A stretch of 22,702 nucleotides of DNA. Origin: Anaerolineaceae bacterium UBA2260 (GTDB lineage Bacteria; Chloroflexota; Anaerolineae; Anaerolineales; Anaerolineaceae). The stretch is from positions 1-22,702 of the forward strand of contig DDXM01000052.1 in the NCBI GenBank assembly GCA_002347485.1, read 5' to 3'. Each line of letters starts with the position of its first letter. Position 1 is the first letter of the stretch. Below, in pieces: positions 14,310-22,045 of the stretch. The translations under genes were made by a program, and so were the position numbers. A model generated the notes under the pieces. That model was not told where the DNA came from and did no database searches. It worked only from the letters and a program-made list of their open reading frames with translations.

Positions 14310-15335
14310 CTAGTAGTGACGTTCGGGTTGATATTCGTTTAAGAGCGGTTCAGCACGCAGGTAACGCTTGAGGTTTTCGGCGAACATGATTCCGGCGCGC
14401 TCTTTGTACCTGGGGCTGAAGCCGGACACATGCGGTGTGAGGATCAGGTTGGGAGCTTTCCACAGTGGGTGGTCCGGCGGGAGAGGCTCCTGCGAGAAAA
14501 CGTCCACCGCTGCGCCTGCGAGGTGCTTGTCAGTTAAGGCTTGCAGCAAGGCTTTTTCATTCACCACCCCGCCGCGCGAGACGTGCACCAGGAAGGCGCC
14601 CGGTTTCATACCTTTCAGTTCTTCCTCCCCGATCAAGCCGTTGGTTGAGGGGGTGAGTGGAAGGGTCACAACCACGTAATCGCATTCCTTCAGCATCGAG
14701 TTGAGCGCTTCGATGGGGTAGAGGCGGTCAAAAAGATCGCCGCCCGGATCGCCGTGTCCTGCGACGGTGTAGCCGTGATCCTCGGGGTGCATTACGTCGC
14801 GTTTTGCCGCCAGCACCTTCACATCGAATGGACGCAGCAGCCGGGCGACCTCGCGGCCAATACTGCCGTACCCTACAAGTCCTACGGTCGATCCGGTCAA
14901 CTCGACGGGTGAAAAGCGGTTCCAGCGGTCACCCGGCCATTCAGCTTTTTGCTGGTTGGCTGCCAGGTCTTTCATATGGTGACCCAGCGCCAGCAGCATC
15001 ATGAGGATGTACTCACCCTCCTGGATGGCGGACGCGCCGCTCATAGAGGTGATTTTCAATTCCTGGCGGTTGAGCAGATCAGAGCCGTGGATGAAATCAA
15101 TGCCCGCGTAGTGGAATTGCACCCACTTTAAATTGGGCACTTGAGCGAGATCTGGCAACAGGATATCAGTGTAGAGGACTTCAGTACGATGCCACACATC
15201 ATTGGAAATCTCTTCGTTCTTGGTGGCTGGATTGAATGTAAAGCGGATGCGTGGCGAGAGACCCCGCAACTGCTGCATCACTGTCTCAGGAAATGGGACG
15301 GTGGTGAGCACCTCGATATTTTGCTGGGAAGCCAT
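14310..15335 (-). CDS. D-2-hydroxyacid dehydrogenase (NAD-dependent)
   Basis: A 341-residue oxidoreductase of the D-isomer-specific 2-hydroxyacid dehydrogenase family. The Rossmann motif is VGLVGYGSIGREVARLL (GxGxxG at 155-160). The catalytic triad is visible as Arg254 in HVSRGGVVNE, Glu283 in DVFSQEPLP and His302 in LTPHVSG. A segment of about 25 residues rich in Gly and Asp (about 182-207) follows the nucleotide-binding strand and is longer than in many relatives. The exact substrate cannot be read. Directly downstream of the glutaconate-type CoA-transferase genes (5-bp gap), 2-oxoglutarate/2-hydroxyglutarate is a reasonable guess, but glyoxylate or other 2-oxoacids are possible. AAAGGA upstream overlaps the end of the preceding gene, which suggests coupled translation. 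Confidence 0.9.
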   Translation of the reverse strand: MASQQNIEVLTTVPFPETVMQQLRGLSPRIRFTFNPATKNEEISNDVWHRTEVLYTDILLPDLAQVPNLKWVQFHYAGIDFIHGSDLLNRQELKITSMSGASAIQEGEYILMMLLALGHHMKDLAANQQKAEWPGDRWNRFSPVELTGSTVGLVGYGSIGREVARLLRPFDVKVLAAKRDVMHPEDHGYTVAGHGDPGGDLFDRLYPIEALNSMLKECDYVVVTLPLTPSTNGLIGEEELKGMKPGAFLVHVSRGGVVNEKALLQALTDKHLAGAAVDVFSQEPLPPDHPLWKAPNLILTPHVSGFSPRYKERAGIMFAENLKRYLRAEPLLNEYQPERHY

Positions 15336-15340
15336 TTTAA

Positions 15341-16114
15341 CTACGATCCTTTCAAGTAGATCCCGCCCGGGTCCAATTCTTCGCGCAACAACTTCAGTTC
15401 AGACTCGAGTGGAGGTTCAGTGGCGCGAATGACGGGCGCCGTGCGGATAGCCCAACCGGTGTTTTCCTGTACCTGTTCCACTGTGCAACCCGGGTGCAAG
15501 GCGGTGAGAATCAGTTCACCGCTTTCATCCGGTTCAAGCGTACCCAGGTTGGTGACGACCAGCACCGGGCCGCCACCGCGTGCGCCTGTGGCTTCACGTT
15601 GCGCCCGTCCGCCCAAAAAACCAGCCGAGGTGGCAAAATCGACTTTCTCAGGGAAGCGCCGTTTCTGGTGCGGGGTCATGATGTAACAGCGGTTAGCCCA
15701 ACCAGCAATCTCCTGCGACCCGCCGGAACCGGGCAGGCGCACCTTGGGTTTCTGGTAATCACCGATCACAGTAGCGTTGATGTTGCCGAAGCGGTCGATC
15801 TGCGCGCCGCCCAAAAAACCCACATCGATGTTGCCGCGCTGCAGGTACTGGGAGAAGATATCGAACATGCCGCATACGGATACCGCGCCGCTGACCAGTG
15901 TGGGGTCGCCAATCGAGAGCGGCAGACGCGCCGGGCGGGCGCCGATGACGCCGGCTTCGTAGATCAATTGCAGGTTGGGAGCGTGCGTGCGGCGCGCCAG
16001 GTTGCAGGCCAGGTTGGGCAAGCCTACTCCCACGAAGACCACATCGCCGTCACGCAGCAGGCGGGCAGCGTTGATGCACATCAGTTCCGAGGCGGTATAG
16101 CTCAATTCCGGCAT
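15341..16114 (-). CDS. CoA-transferase beta subunit (GctB/IpdB-like)
   Basis: A 257-residue class I CoA-transferase subunit beginning MPELSYTASELMCINAARLLRDGD. VFVGVGLPNLACNLARR and LIYEAGVIGARP contain the conserved Glu53, which corresponds in position to the acyl-carrying glutamate of glutaconate CoA-transferase. GGAQIDRFGNINATVIGD and PGSGGSQEIAG follow, as in GctB. The frame is open 14 codons upstream, but ATG 16114 has AAAGGAA at a good distance and the family-typical start. Its partner subunit is the next gene upstream. Steroid-ring-cleaving IpdB proteins share this fold, so the substrate is uncertain. It ends 5 bp before the 2-hydroxyacid dehydrogenase. Confidence 0.87.
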   Translation of the reverse strand: MPELSYTASELMCINAARLLRDGDVVFVGVGLPNLACNLARRTHAPNLQLIYEAGVIGARPARLPLSIGDPTLVSGAVSVCGMFDIFSQYLQRGNIDVGFLGGAQIDRFGNINATVIGDYQKPKVRLPGSGGSQEIAGWANRCYIMTPHQKRRFPEKVDFATSAGFLGGRAQREATGARGGGPVLVVTNLGTLEPDESGELILTALHPGCTVEQVQENTGWAIRTAPVIRATEPPLESELKLLREELDPGGIYLKGS

Positions 16115-16138
16115 ATAGATTCCTTTATTCTTAAAAAT

Positions 16139-16212
16139 TTGTCCACTAATGACCATTCACTAATCACAGGTCACAAATTTAATTTGTGATAATTCGTGTC
16201 ATTCGTGGACAA
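16139..16212. repeat. Large imperfect palindrome (REP/MITE-like) between the CoA-transferase subunit genes
   Basis: The outer arms TTGTCCACTAATGAC (16139-16153) and GTCATTCGTGGACAA (16198-16212) are reverse complements with one mismatch in 15. Inside lies a perfect 8-bp dyad TCACAAAT-TTA-ATTTGTGA (16171-16189). Short tandem units occur on each side (CACTAAT twice; ATTCGTG twice). On the coding (minus) strand it reads CCACGAATGACACGAATTA..., the look of dispersed intergenic repeats. It begins 4 nt after the gctA-like stop codon. It carries no ORF of its own. Confidence 0.7.
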
Positions 16213-16216
16213 CGAT

Positions 16217-17119
16217 TTAATAATCACCATAATTGACGGGGGCGGCGAAGCGCGGTTTAACCGCCAGGCGGGCGTGGGTTTCCACGCCGAGTTTCTGCCA
16301 GTATTCCTCCGCGTCCTTCACGCCGAATACCCATTCGTCCAACCACGCCTTCACGCTGGCGCGGTCCTCGCTGATCTTGTCCCAGTTTAAATAAAAGACA
16401 TTGTCGCGGTCGTAATATCCCTGGGTGTAAGAGGGGTGGGCACAGTGCGGCACGTGACAAACGGCAGAGACGATCAAGCCGGGTATAAGCGTGCGGTTGG
16501 GGTCGGAGCGGATGATTTCCTCATCCACGATCTCCTCGGCAGTGATGATGACCTTGCGCGACGCGAAAGCCGCTTCCTTCTGTTCACCCAGGATGCCCCA
16601 CACCTGCGCGTTGCCGTTCTTGTCGGCGCGTTGCACATGAATGATTCCCACATCCGGGTTAAGCGCCGGCACGGTGATGACATCGTGCCCCGAGTAAGGG
16701 TCTTTCACCCGGCGGATGTTCGGGTTACTATGTTCGAGGTCAGTTGCCGCGGTTTGGTTCATGGGCATGAAGGGTAGACCGGCGGCTCCAGCCTGCAGGC
16801 GGGAGATCATGCCGAAATGCGAGTATTCTTCCCATTCAAGGCGCCCGGCTTCCAGTTCTTCGCGCACGATGCGCAGCGAGCCGACGCCGGGGTTACCGAT
16901 ATAGGAGAAGATCAGTTTCTTCGCGCAGCCGGCTGCGACCATCTGGTCATAGATCAGGTCGGGGGTGGCTCGCGCCAGGGTAAGATCCCTCTTACCCTGG
17001 CGGATGATCTCGTGACCGGCGGCGAAGGGGATGAGATGGGTAAACCCGGCGCAAAACACCAAATCTCCATCGTGGACATGCTCCGCGATCGCTTCAGTTA
17101 ACGTGCAAACTTTTGACAT
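16217..17119 (-). CDS. CoA-transferase alpha subunit (GctA/IpdA-like)
   Basis: A 300-residue class I CoA-transferase alpha subunit starting MSKVCTLTEAIAEHVHDGDLVFCAGFTH. The helix-glycine pattern continues with KRDLTLARATPDLIYDQMVAAGCAKKLIFSYIGNPGVGSL and PFMPMNQTAATDLEH, as in glutaconate CoA-transferase subunit A and the related steroid-degradation protein IpdA. It pairs with the beta subunit downstream to move or cleave acyl-CoA thioesters of dicarboxylic-type acids. The frame extends 40 codons upstream into the dehydrogenase gene; ATG 17119 has GGAAAGAG upstream and the family N-terminus, and lies 20 bp after the stop of pruA. A 102-bp gap with a palindromic repeat separates it from its partner gene. 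Confidence 0.88.
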   Translation of the reverse strand: MSKVCTLTEAIAEHVHDGDLVFCAGFTHLIPFAAGHEIIRQGKRDLTLARATPDLIYDQMVAAGCAKKLIFSYIGNPGVGSLRIVREELEAGRLEWEEYSHFGMISRLQAGAAGLPFMPMNQTAATDLEHSNPNIRRVKDPYSGHDVITVPALNPDVGIIHVQRADKNGNAQVWGILGEQKEAAFASRKVIITAEEIVDEEIIRSDPNRTLIPGLIVSAVCHVPHCAHPSYTQGYYDRDNVFYLNWDKISEDRASVKAWLDEWVFGVKDAEEYWQKLGVETHARLAVKPRFAAPVNYGDY

Positions 17120-17139
17120 GGTGCTCTTTCCGGCTGGCA

Positions 17140-18723
17140 TCAGGCTTTGCGCAAGATGTTCTGGATCTGCTCGTGCATGTAAAGCTGCAGGTAGTGCAGC
17201 CCGCCCGAGTTCTTGCCGCTGGAGCCGGAACCTTTCCACCCGCCGAACGGCTGGTAGCCAGGCCAGGCTCCGGTAGTGGAGCCCATCGGGCGGTTGGCGT
17301 AAGTCACGCCGGCTTCGATATTCTCAAAGAACCAGGCGGCTTCCTCTTCCGTGCCGTAGAACCCGGCGGTGAGACCGTAATCCACGTCATTGGCGATCTT
17401 CATCGCCTCTTCCAGTTTCTCGAATTTTCCGACCGTGCTGATGGGCACGAACATCTCGTGCTTCCACAGGCGATGATCGTAGGGCAATTCGGCAAGGGTG
17501 GGGGCGCAGAAGTAACCCTTGGCGTACGCACCCTCGGTGAGCACCTTGCCGCCGGTGAGGATCTTCCCGGCTGCCTTGAGTTCACCCACAAAGTACTGGT
17601 AGTCGTGGTAGCTACCCTTGTTGATCACAGGACCGAGATAGGTGGAGCGGTCGGTCGGGTCGCCGATGGTCAATTTTTCGGTAAGTGCCACCATGCGGGC
17701 GACCAGTTTGTCATAAACCGGAGCTTCAATGAGGATACGCGAATTGGCGGAGCATTTCTGCCCTTGCAGACCGAAGGCTGAGCGGACGATTCCCACCGTG
17801 GCGGCTTCGAGGTCGGCGTTTTTCGTGACGATGGAGGGGTTCTTACCGCCCAATTCCAGGATAGTGGGGCGAACCCAGCGGCCCTGGGCGAAATCGCGGA
17901 AGATCTTCATACCCACGTCAAATGAGCCGGTGAAGGTAATGCCGTCCACCTCAGGGCTTTCGATGAGCGCCTGTCCGAGCGTGGAGCCGGGGCCGGTGAC
18001 GTAGTTGAAGACGCCATCGGGGATGCCCGCTTCCTGGAAGCACTCGGCGATCAGGCGGGAGGTCCACGGGGTATCGGTGGCGGGTTTTATCACCAGGGTG
18101 TTGCCAGTGACCAGCGCAGCGCCGGAAGGTCCGCCGGAAAGGGCACCCGGGAAGTTGAACGGGCTGATCACCAGCCACACGCCGTAAGGTTTGAGCACGG
18201 AGGTGTTGCGGCTGACATAACCAGTGAGCGGGTCGCTGCCCATCGGACTGATGAAACCGTTGTTGGCTTCCATGCGGTCGCAGGAATAGCGGATGAGGTC
18301 GGCGGTTTCTGCTACATCACCCAGTCCTTCCATGCGATTCTTGCCGACTTCAAGGGAGAGGACGACGCCCATCTCGAAAGTGCGACGGTCCATGATCTCG
18401 GCGGCTTTGCGCAGCAAGGCGACGCGCTCTTGCCACGGGGTGTGCGCCCAGCCACGGGCTGCCTTACGGGCAGCGGAGAGGGCGGCTTTGGCGTGTTCAG
18501 CGTTGCCTTTCTGGAAAGTTCCCAACAGGACATCCGTGTTGGCGGGGAAGCGGTTTTCAAATTTTTCTTCGGCATAAACGTCCTTGCCGTTGATCAACAT
18601 CGGGTAATCCTTGCCCAAGTCAGCTTTGATACTGGCAAGTGCCGCGTCATACTGCTCGTGCAGCATTTCGGGCGGATCGAACATGGTCGCGTAGGTTAAC
18701 TTAAACGACTGATCTGAAGCCAT
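17140..18723 (-). CDS. pruA: L-glutamate gamma-semialdehyde (1-pyrroline-5-carboxylate) dehydrogenase
   Basis: A 527-residue aldehyde dehydrogenase. The catalytic Cys324 is in GQKCSANSRI, and the general-base Glu290 is in ILELGGKNP. The NAD-binding segment is ISPFNFPGALSGG then LVIKPATDTPW and GPGSTLG. The N-terminal MLINGK and LEVGKNRMEGLGDVAETADLIRY segments and the C-terminal QPFGGWKGSGSSGKNSGGLHYLQLYM fit the P5C dehydrogenase (RocA/PruA) group rather than general ALDHs. It oxidises glutamate semialdehyde to glutamate in proline or arginine breakdown. The frame extends 19 codons upstream, but ATG 18723 has AGGAGG about 10 nt before it. A good promoter lies just upstream. It is the first gene of the pruA-gctA-gctB-dehydrogenase set. 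Confidence 0.88.
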   Translation of the reverse strand: MASDQSFKLTYATMFDPPEMLHEQYDAALASIKADLGKDYPMLINGKDVYAEEKFENRFPANTDVLLGTFQKGNAEHAKAALSAARKAARGWAHTPWQERVALLRKAAEIMDRRTFEMGVVLSLEVGKNRMEGLGDVAETADLIRYSCDRMEANNGFISPMGSDPLTGYVSRNTSVLKPYGVWLVISPFNFPGALSGGPSGAALVTGNTLVIKPATDTPWTSRLIAECFQEAGIPDGVFNYVTGPGSTLGQALIESPEVDGITFTGSFDVGMKIFRDFAQGRWVRPTILELGGKNPSIVTKNADLEAATVGIVRSAFGLQGQKCSANSRILIEAPVYDKLVARMVALTEKLTIGDPTDRSTYLGPVINKGSYHDYQYFVGELKAAGKILTGGKVLTEGAYAKGYFCAPTLAELPYDHRLWKHEMFVPISTVGKFEKLEEAMKIANDVDYGLTAGFYGTEEEAAWFFENIEAGVTYANRPMGSTTGAWPGYQPFGGWKGSGSSGKNSGGLHYLQLYMHEQIQNILRKA

Positions 18724-18784
18724 ATTTGAGTTGCCTCCTGGTGGATTTGAATGTTGCCAGCGCGAAAAGGCGCGGGTCAAAATA

Positions 18785-18813
18785 AGTATAGCAAAGGTCT
18801 ATTGCGGCGTCAA
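18785..18813 (-). promoter_or_regulatory. Sigma-70-type promoter of the pruA-gctAB operon
   Basis: On the minus strand TTGACG (18813-18808), a 17-bp spacer and TATACT (18790-18785). The predicted start is near 18778, giving a leader of about 55 nt that contains a CGCG-CCTTTT-CGCG inverted repeat, a possible operator or small hairpin, and ends in AGGAGG before pruA. Confidence 0.75.
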
Positions 18814-18832
18814 AGTTATATACAGGACGTGG

Positions 18833-19783
18833 TCAATTGTTGGTGGAATGACCCGCCAGTTGGTCGGCCAGGTGGATGAACGAATCCGATGTCCACATCC
18901 GTCCGGAACCGAGCGGATATTCCCCACGCAAGGCGTCCTTCCAGCGTCGTGGGATCGCCTCAAATCCGTAAAGCGCACCGGCGATCGCACCCGCGACGCT
19001 GCCGGTGGTATCCGCGTCATTGCCCAGATTGACCGCTTGCACCAGCGCTTCTTCGAACGAGCGCGTGGTCAGCACCGCCCACAACGCGCATTCCACGGTG
19101 TGACGCACCCAGCTGGTGTTAGCGAGAGTATCACGGCTGCGCATGGCCGCCAGTTGGACCAAAAGGCTGAATTCCTCGGCGAGATCTGCCTGTTCAGCCG
19201 CGATCGTGACGGCAGCGCGAAGCGCGGCATTCGGCGGGGTATCCATGGGGCGGTGCACCAGTTCGAAAAGGATAACGTTTAGCAAAGTGCATGCGCCAAC
19301 ACAGTCCGGGTGGACATGCGTGACTAGCGATTGCAGGCGGGATTCTTCAATAAGCTGTTTTGGCTTCTGCCAGCGCGCCACTGCCACTGGCCAGGCGCGC
19401 ATCAGCGAACCGTTGCTGGCATTTTCGGGATTTTCCTCCTGCGCTATGCGCGTCGCCACTTGCCAGGGAGAGCCGCCAGCGACCATGCTCAGCACCCGGC
19501 GGGTGTGGATGCCGATATCCGACGGGCCGCTGCGGTACCAGGCGCTGAAGCGCTGCGCCAGGTCTTCGGGATCGAGGGGATCATGCGCCAGCAGCGATTC
19601 CGCCAGCGCCAGCGCCATTTCGCTATCATCGGTGAAACTGCCCGCTGGCAGGGGACCCGCGGTCATTTCGGTCTGCAGATCGTAAACCGGGCGCGCTGGA
19701 TGAAATTCCAATGGCATACCCAGCGCGTCGCCCACCGCCGCGCCGACAGCGATTCCCCTCAACCTGTCTTGTTCATCATTCAT
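18833..19783 (-). CDS. ADP-ribosylglycohydrolase-family protein
   Basis: A 316-residue protein of the ADP-ribosyl-glycohydrolase (DraG/ARH) fold. RLRGIAVGAAVGDALGMPLEF opens the domain. FTDDSEMALALAESL carries the metal-binding Thr51-Asp52-Asp53, and the C-terminal NLGNDADTTGSVAGAIAGALYG carries Asp256/Asp258/Thr259, the second binuclear-metal half. Such enzymes remove ADP-ribose from arginine, or hydrolyse related ADP-ribosyl compounds; no target such as nitrogenase reductase is visible nearby, so the substrate is open. No Shine-Dalgarno precedes the ATG; an extended -10 box ends 6 nt before it, so it may be leaderless. It is the first gene of the long minus-strand block, before the separate pruA promoter. 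Confidence 0.9.
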   Translation of the reverse strand: MNDEQDRLRGIAVGAAVGDALGMPLEFHPARPVYDLQTEMTAGPLPAGSFTDDSEMALALAESLLAHDPLDPEDLAQRFSAWYRSGPSDIGIHTRRVLSMVAGGSPWQVATRIAQEENPENASNGSLMRAWPVAVARWQKPKQLIEESRLQSLVTHVHPDCVGACTLLNVILFELVHRPMDTPPNAALRAAVTIAAEQADLAEEFSLLVQLAAMRSRDTLANTSWVRHTVECALWAVLTTRSFEEALVQAVNLGNDADTTGSVAGAIAGALYGFEAIPRRWKDALRGEYPLGSGRMWTSDSFIHLADQLAGHSTNN

Positions 19784-19789
19784 GCCATA

Positions 19790-19798
19790 ATTATCGCA
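19790..19798 (-). promoter_or_regulatory. Extended -10 box of the ADP-ribosylglycohydrolase gene, leaderless-type
   Basis: On the minus strand TGCGATAAT ends 6 nt before the ATG at 19783 (GATAAT-TATGGC-ATG). No Shine-Dalgarno fits in the gap and no TTGACA-like -35 is seen. Confidence 0.5.
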
Positions 19799-19861
19799 GA
19801 GATTCGGGATTGCATCACCTGATTCGTAAAAAGGTGATATTAATGCTTTTCATATATTCCT

Positions 19862-19889
19862 TTGATATGCTTAATTTGTTGGATAAATA
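19862..19889 (+). promoter_or_regulatory. Promoter of the ferritin gene
   Basis: TTGATA (19862-19867), a 16-bp spacer and TAAATA (19884-19889), in an AT-rich stretch. The predicted start is near 19896, giving a leader of about 20 nt that contains the strong AGGAGAGGTGA ribosome-binding site. I see no clear Fur box. Confidence 0.5.
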
Positions 19890-19916
19890 ACCAAATAACA
19901 CTAGGAGAGGTGAGTT

Positions 19917-20405
19917 ATGGATAAAAAAGTATTTGATGCGATGAATGAGCAGATCAAGCACGAATTGTATTCCGCCTATTTTTACCTGTCGATGTCCGCC
20001 TGGGCTGAATCTGAGAACCTGCCGGGCGCTGCTGCCTGGTTGCGCTTCCAGGCTAAGGAGGAGCAGGAACACGCGATGAAGTTTTATGATTACCTGCTCG
20101 ACCGAGGGGAGAAGGTTAACCTGCTTGCCATCGACAAACCGCCGGTGGAATTCACTTCGCTGAAGGATGTTTTCGCTAAAGTGTATGAGCACGAACAGAA
20201 AGTGACCGCCTTGCTAAGTGCTATTTACGAGAAAGCGCTCGAAGCCAAGGATGTTCCCAGCCAGGCGCTGCTGCACTGGTACCTGATGGAACAAGTGGAA
20301 GAGGAAAAGAATGCTTCAACCATCCTGGCAATGGTAGAGAAGGTCTCCAGTAGCGTGGGCGGGTTGTACCAGTTGGATCACCAGCTCGGCAAGCGTGGCG
20401 AATAA
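19917..20405 (+). CDS. ftnA: Non-haem bacterial ferritin
   Basis: A 162-residue ferritin that stores iron as a 24-subunit shell. The ferroxidase ligands are in place: Glu16 (IKHELYSAY), Glu49 and His52 (AKEEQEHAMKF), Glu93 (YEHEQKV) and Gln126 (YLMEQVEEEK). Glu48, Glu125, Glu128 and Glu129 match the third iron site of FtnA-type ferritins. There is no haem-ligand methionine pattern of bacterioferritin. The start is fixed by AGGAGAGGTGA. It is a single-gene unit with its own promoter and an intrinsic terminator, divergent from the ADP-ribosylglycohydrolase gene and convergent with the LysM lipoprotein gene. Confidence 0.95.
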   Translation: MDKKVFDAMNEQIKHELYSAYFYLSMSAWAESENLPGAAAWLRFQAKEEQEHAMKFYDYLLDRGEKVNLLAIDKPPVEFTSLKDVFAKVYEHEQKVTALLSAIYEKALEAKDVPSQALLHWYLMEQVEEEKNASTILAMVEKVSSSVGGLYQLDHQLGKRGE

Positions 20406-20427
20406 GCAACAGAATTGTGTTTCACAT

Positions 20428-20459
20428 AACGGATGGCGAAATTTCTGCCATCCGTTTTT
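20428..20459 (+). terminator. Intrinsic terminator of the ferritin gene
   Basis: AACGGATGGC (20428-20437) pairs perfectly with GCCATCCGTT (20447-20456) around a 9-nt loop, followed by more T (20457-20459). The TAA stop of the convergent lipoprotein gene (20458-20460, minus) overlaps the T-tract. On the minus strand the following bases are not T-rich, so it is weaker in that direction. Confidence 0.88.
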
Positions 20460-21996
20460 ACCGAGTGATTAGTGAGTCGCTATCGCCGCCCTGGCGGGCA
20501 AACACAACGCGTTCTTCTTTGACCAGGGTGCCGGTGTAGATGGTCCTGCCGGGGATCACCTGCCAGCCGCTGAGGATGAAGGGAAACAACTCCGCGCTGC
20601 CGATCCATTCCCCCTTGTACTTGCGCGCGATGTGCACGTGCGAACCGGTGGCGTTGCCGCCCTCGCAGGAGGGATGACCGACCGGGTCGTTGGCTTCCAG
20701 CCGGGTGCCCTGCGCCACCCGGTCTTCGGCGGCAATGTGCATGTAAAGCACTTCCCAACCGGTGGGCAGGCCGTTCTCATCCTCCAGCGTTTGCATCACC
20801 ACGCCGTTATCCGAGCGGGTGACGGTGCCCGATGCGACCGCGACCGCGTACTTCGGTGAAACGAAACAACCAGCGTCCTTGATGTTCGGCGCGAAATCGA
20901 GTGCGCCTAGCGGAGTGCCTTCCACCCAACTGTAATGCGGCCCGGCGGTGAACACCCATACCTCGCCTTCCGCGAACGGCAGCTGCAGTTCCGGGGCGAC
21001 CACTTGATCCGTGAGCAGCGGCTCCACGCGCGAGGCGCAGATCATGGGATCTCCGAACATCGCCTGGTAACGCTGGAGAAATCCATCTGCGCCAAGCAGG
21101 CGCGCTTCCCATTCGAACGAGGGGTAGAGACGAGCGAAGAGGTGTATAACGCCGACTGACCCGGCGTTGAGGTTGGCGGGAACGCGCGCGCCTGTTTCAT
21201 CGATGAAGATCATATCGTTCAAGGTGCCATAGCGCCAGCCGTAATACCCCGCGTTGATCATACGCGCCGCCAGCGATAGCTCCTGATAAAGTCCCTTGAA
21301 GCGCTCGTTGTTCAGTCCCAATGGATGGTAGATGTCGACTGGCGGGTAGTGACCGTAAACCAGGCCGGAGCGATATTCAATGAATGCCAATAGCAGAAGC
21401 GGATTGACCGACTGATTTTCCGCCACGCGCTGCACCACTGCCGCTCCGCTGATACGCTCGCCTGCCACCAGCTGGCTGAAGGAACTCAGGTAACCGCCGG
21501 CGTTGTTCACAAATTCCGTAATATTTAACTCTAGGGCGCAGGGCGAATTGATCACCGCGCTGTCCGGCAGGATCATGGCGCGTTGCTCACGATTGGCATC
21601 GTTAATTGGGATGACCAGGTACTGCCCAGGTGGGATGATGCCGCTTTCCGGGAGGAGATTGGGAGAAGTGATCTCTGCGGAGGTCACGCCGAAGTGGCTG
21701 GCGACCACGTTAAGCGTGTCGCCAGACTGAGCGGCATAAACATGATAAAACTGCTCATTCACTTGCGGACGCGGCACGGGTGTGCCAGGGGCGGCGGGTG
21801 TGTTTTCGATGATCGGTGAAGTTGGCGTGCGGCGGGATTCGAAGATCGCCGGATCGAGCGTGGGGTAAGAGCGCAGAACATACCCCAAATCCTTGATCGG
21901 AAAGTTGCACGCGGTCAGGATGAACAAGAGCAGGAACAGAAGCGGAAGGATTTTCTTGCGCTTCTCCCCACTGTAGATTGGATCAGTTTTACTCAT
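20458..21996 (-). CDS. LysM lipoprotein with M23-like C-terminal domain
   Basis: A 512-residue envelope lipoprotein. Basic residues 11-15 (EKRKK) and a hydrophobic stretch lead to lipobox LTAC with Cys30. A Pro/Thr-rich linker (about 45-80) precedes a LysM domain (about 84-130, YHVYAAQSGDTLNVVASHFGVT to IPPGQYLVIP), which binds peptidoglycan. A helical middle part (about 175-320) with NPLLLLAFIEYRSGLVYG resembles a lytic-transglycosylase helix, without certainty. The C-terminal part is M23 (LytM)-like: GPHYSW (His354), GTPLGALDFAP (Asp368), LYMH (His420) and GSHVHIA (His453, His455). The first zinc His is not at the usual HxxxD position. A peptidoglycan hydrolase role is likely. The ATG has only GAGGG close upstream and a TATAAT box 14 nt before it. 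No partner gene is on this strand. Confidence 0.85.
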   Translation of the reverse strand: MSKTDPIYSGEKRKKILPLLFLLLFILTACNFPIKDLGYVLRSYPTLDPAIFESRRTPTSPIIENTPAAPGTPVPRPQVNEQFYHVYAAQSGDTLNVVASHFGVTSAEITSPNLLPESGIIPPGQYLVIPINDANREQRAMILPDSAVINSPCALELNITEFVNNAGGYLSSFSQLVAGERISGAAVVQRVAENQSVNPLLLLAFIEYRSGLVYGHYPPVDIYHPLGLNNERFKGLYQELSLAARMINAGYYGWRYGTLNDMIFIDETGARVPANLNAGSVGVIHLFARLYPSFEWEARLLGADGFLQRYQAMFGDPMICASRVEPLLTDQVVAPELQLPFAEGEVWVFTAGPHYSWVEGTPLGALDFAPNIKDAGCFVSPKYAVAVASGTVTRSDNGVVMQTLEDENGLPTGWEVLYMHIAAEDRVAQGTRLEANDPVGHPSCEGGNATGSHVHIARKYKGEWIGSAELFPFILSGWQVIPGRTIYTGTLVKEERVVFARQGGDSDSLITR

Positions 21997-22010
21997 CAGC
22001 CCTCAATCGA

Positions 22011-22016
22011 ATTATA
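22011..22016 (-). promoter_or_regulatory. -10 box of the LysM lipoprotein gene
   Basis: Read on the minus strand this is TATAAT, ending 14 nt before the ATG at 21996. The predicted leader is about 8 nt and would hold little more than GAGGGCTG. No clear -35 is visible. Confidence 0.45.
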
Positions 22017-22045
22017 GACGATTGTCCAAAGTAGGCGCATCTGAT

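Noticed and set aside
15494..16189. 231-codon ORF antisense to the CoA-transferase beta gene
   Set aside because: It mirrors conserved coding sequence and runs into the palindromic repeat; no recognisable protein.
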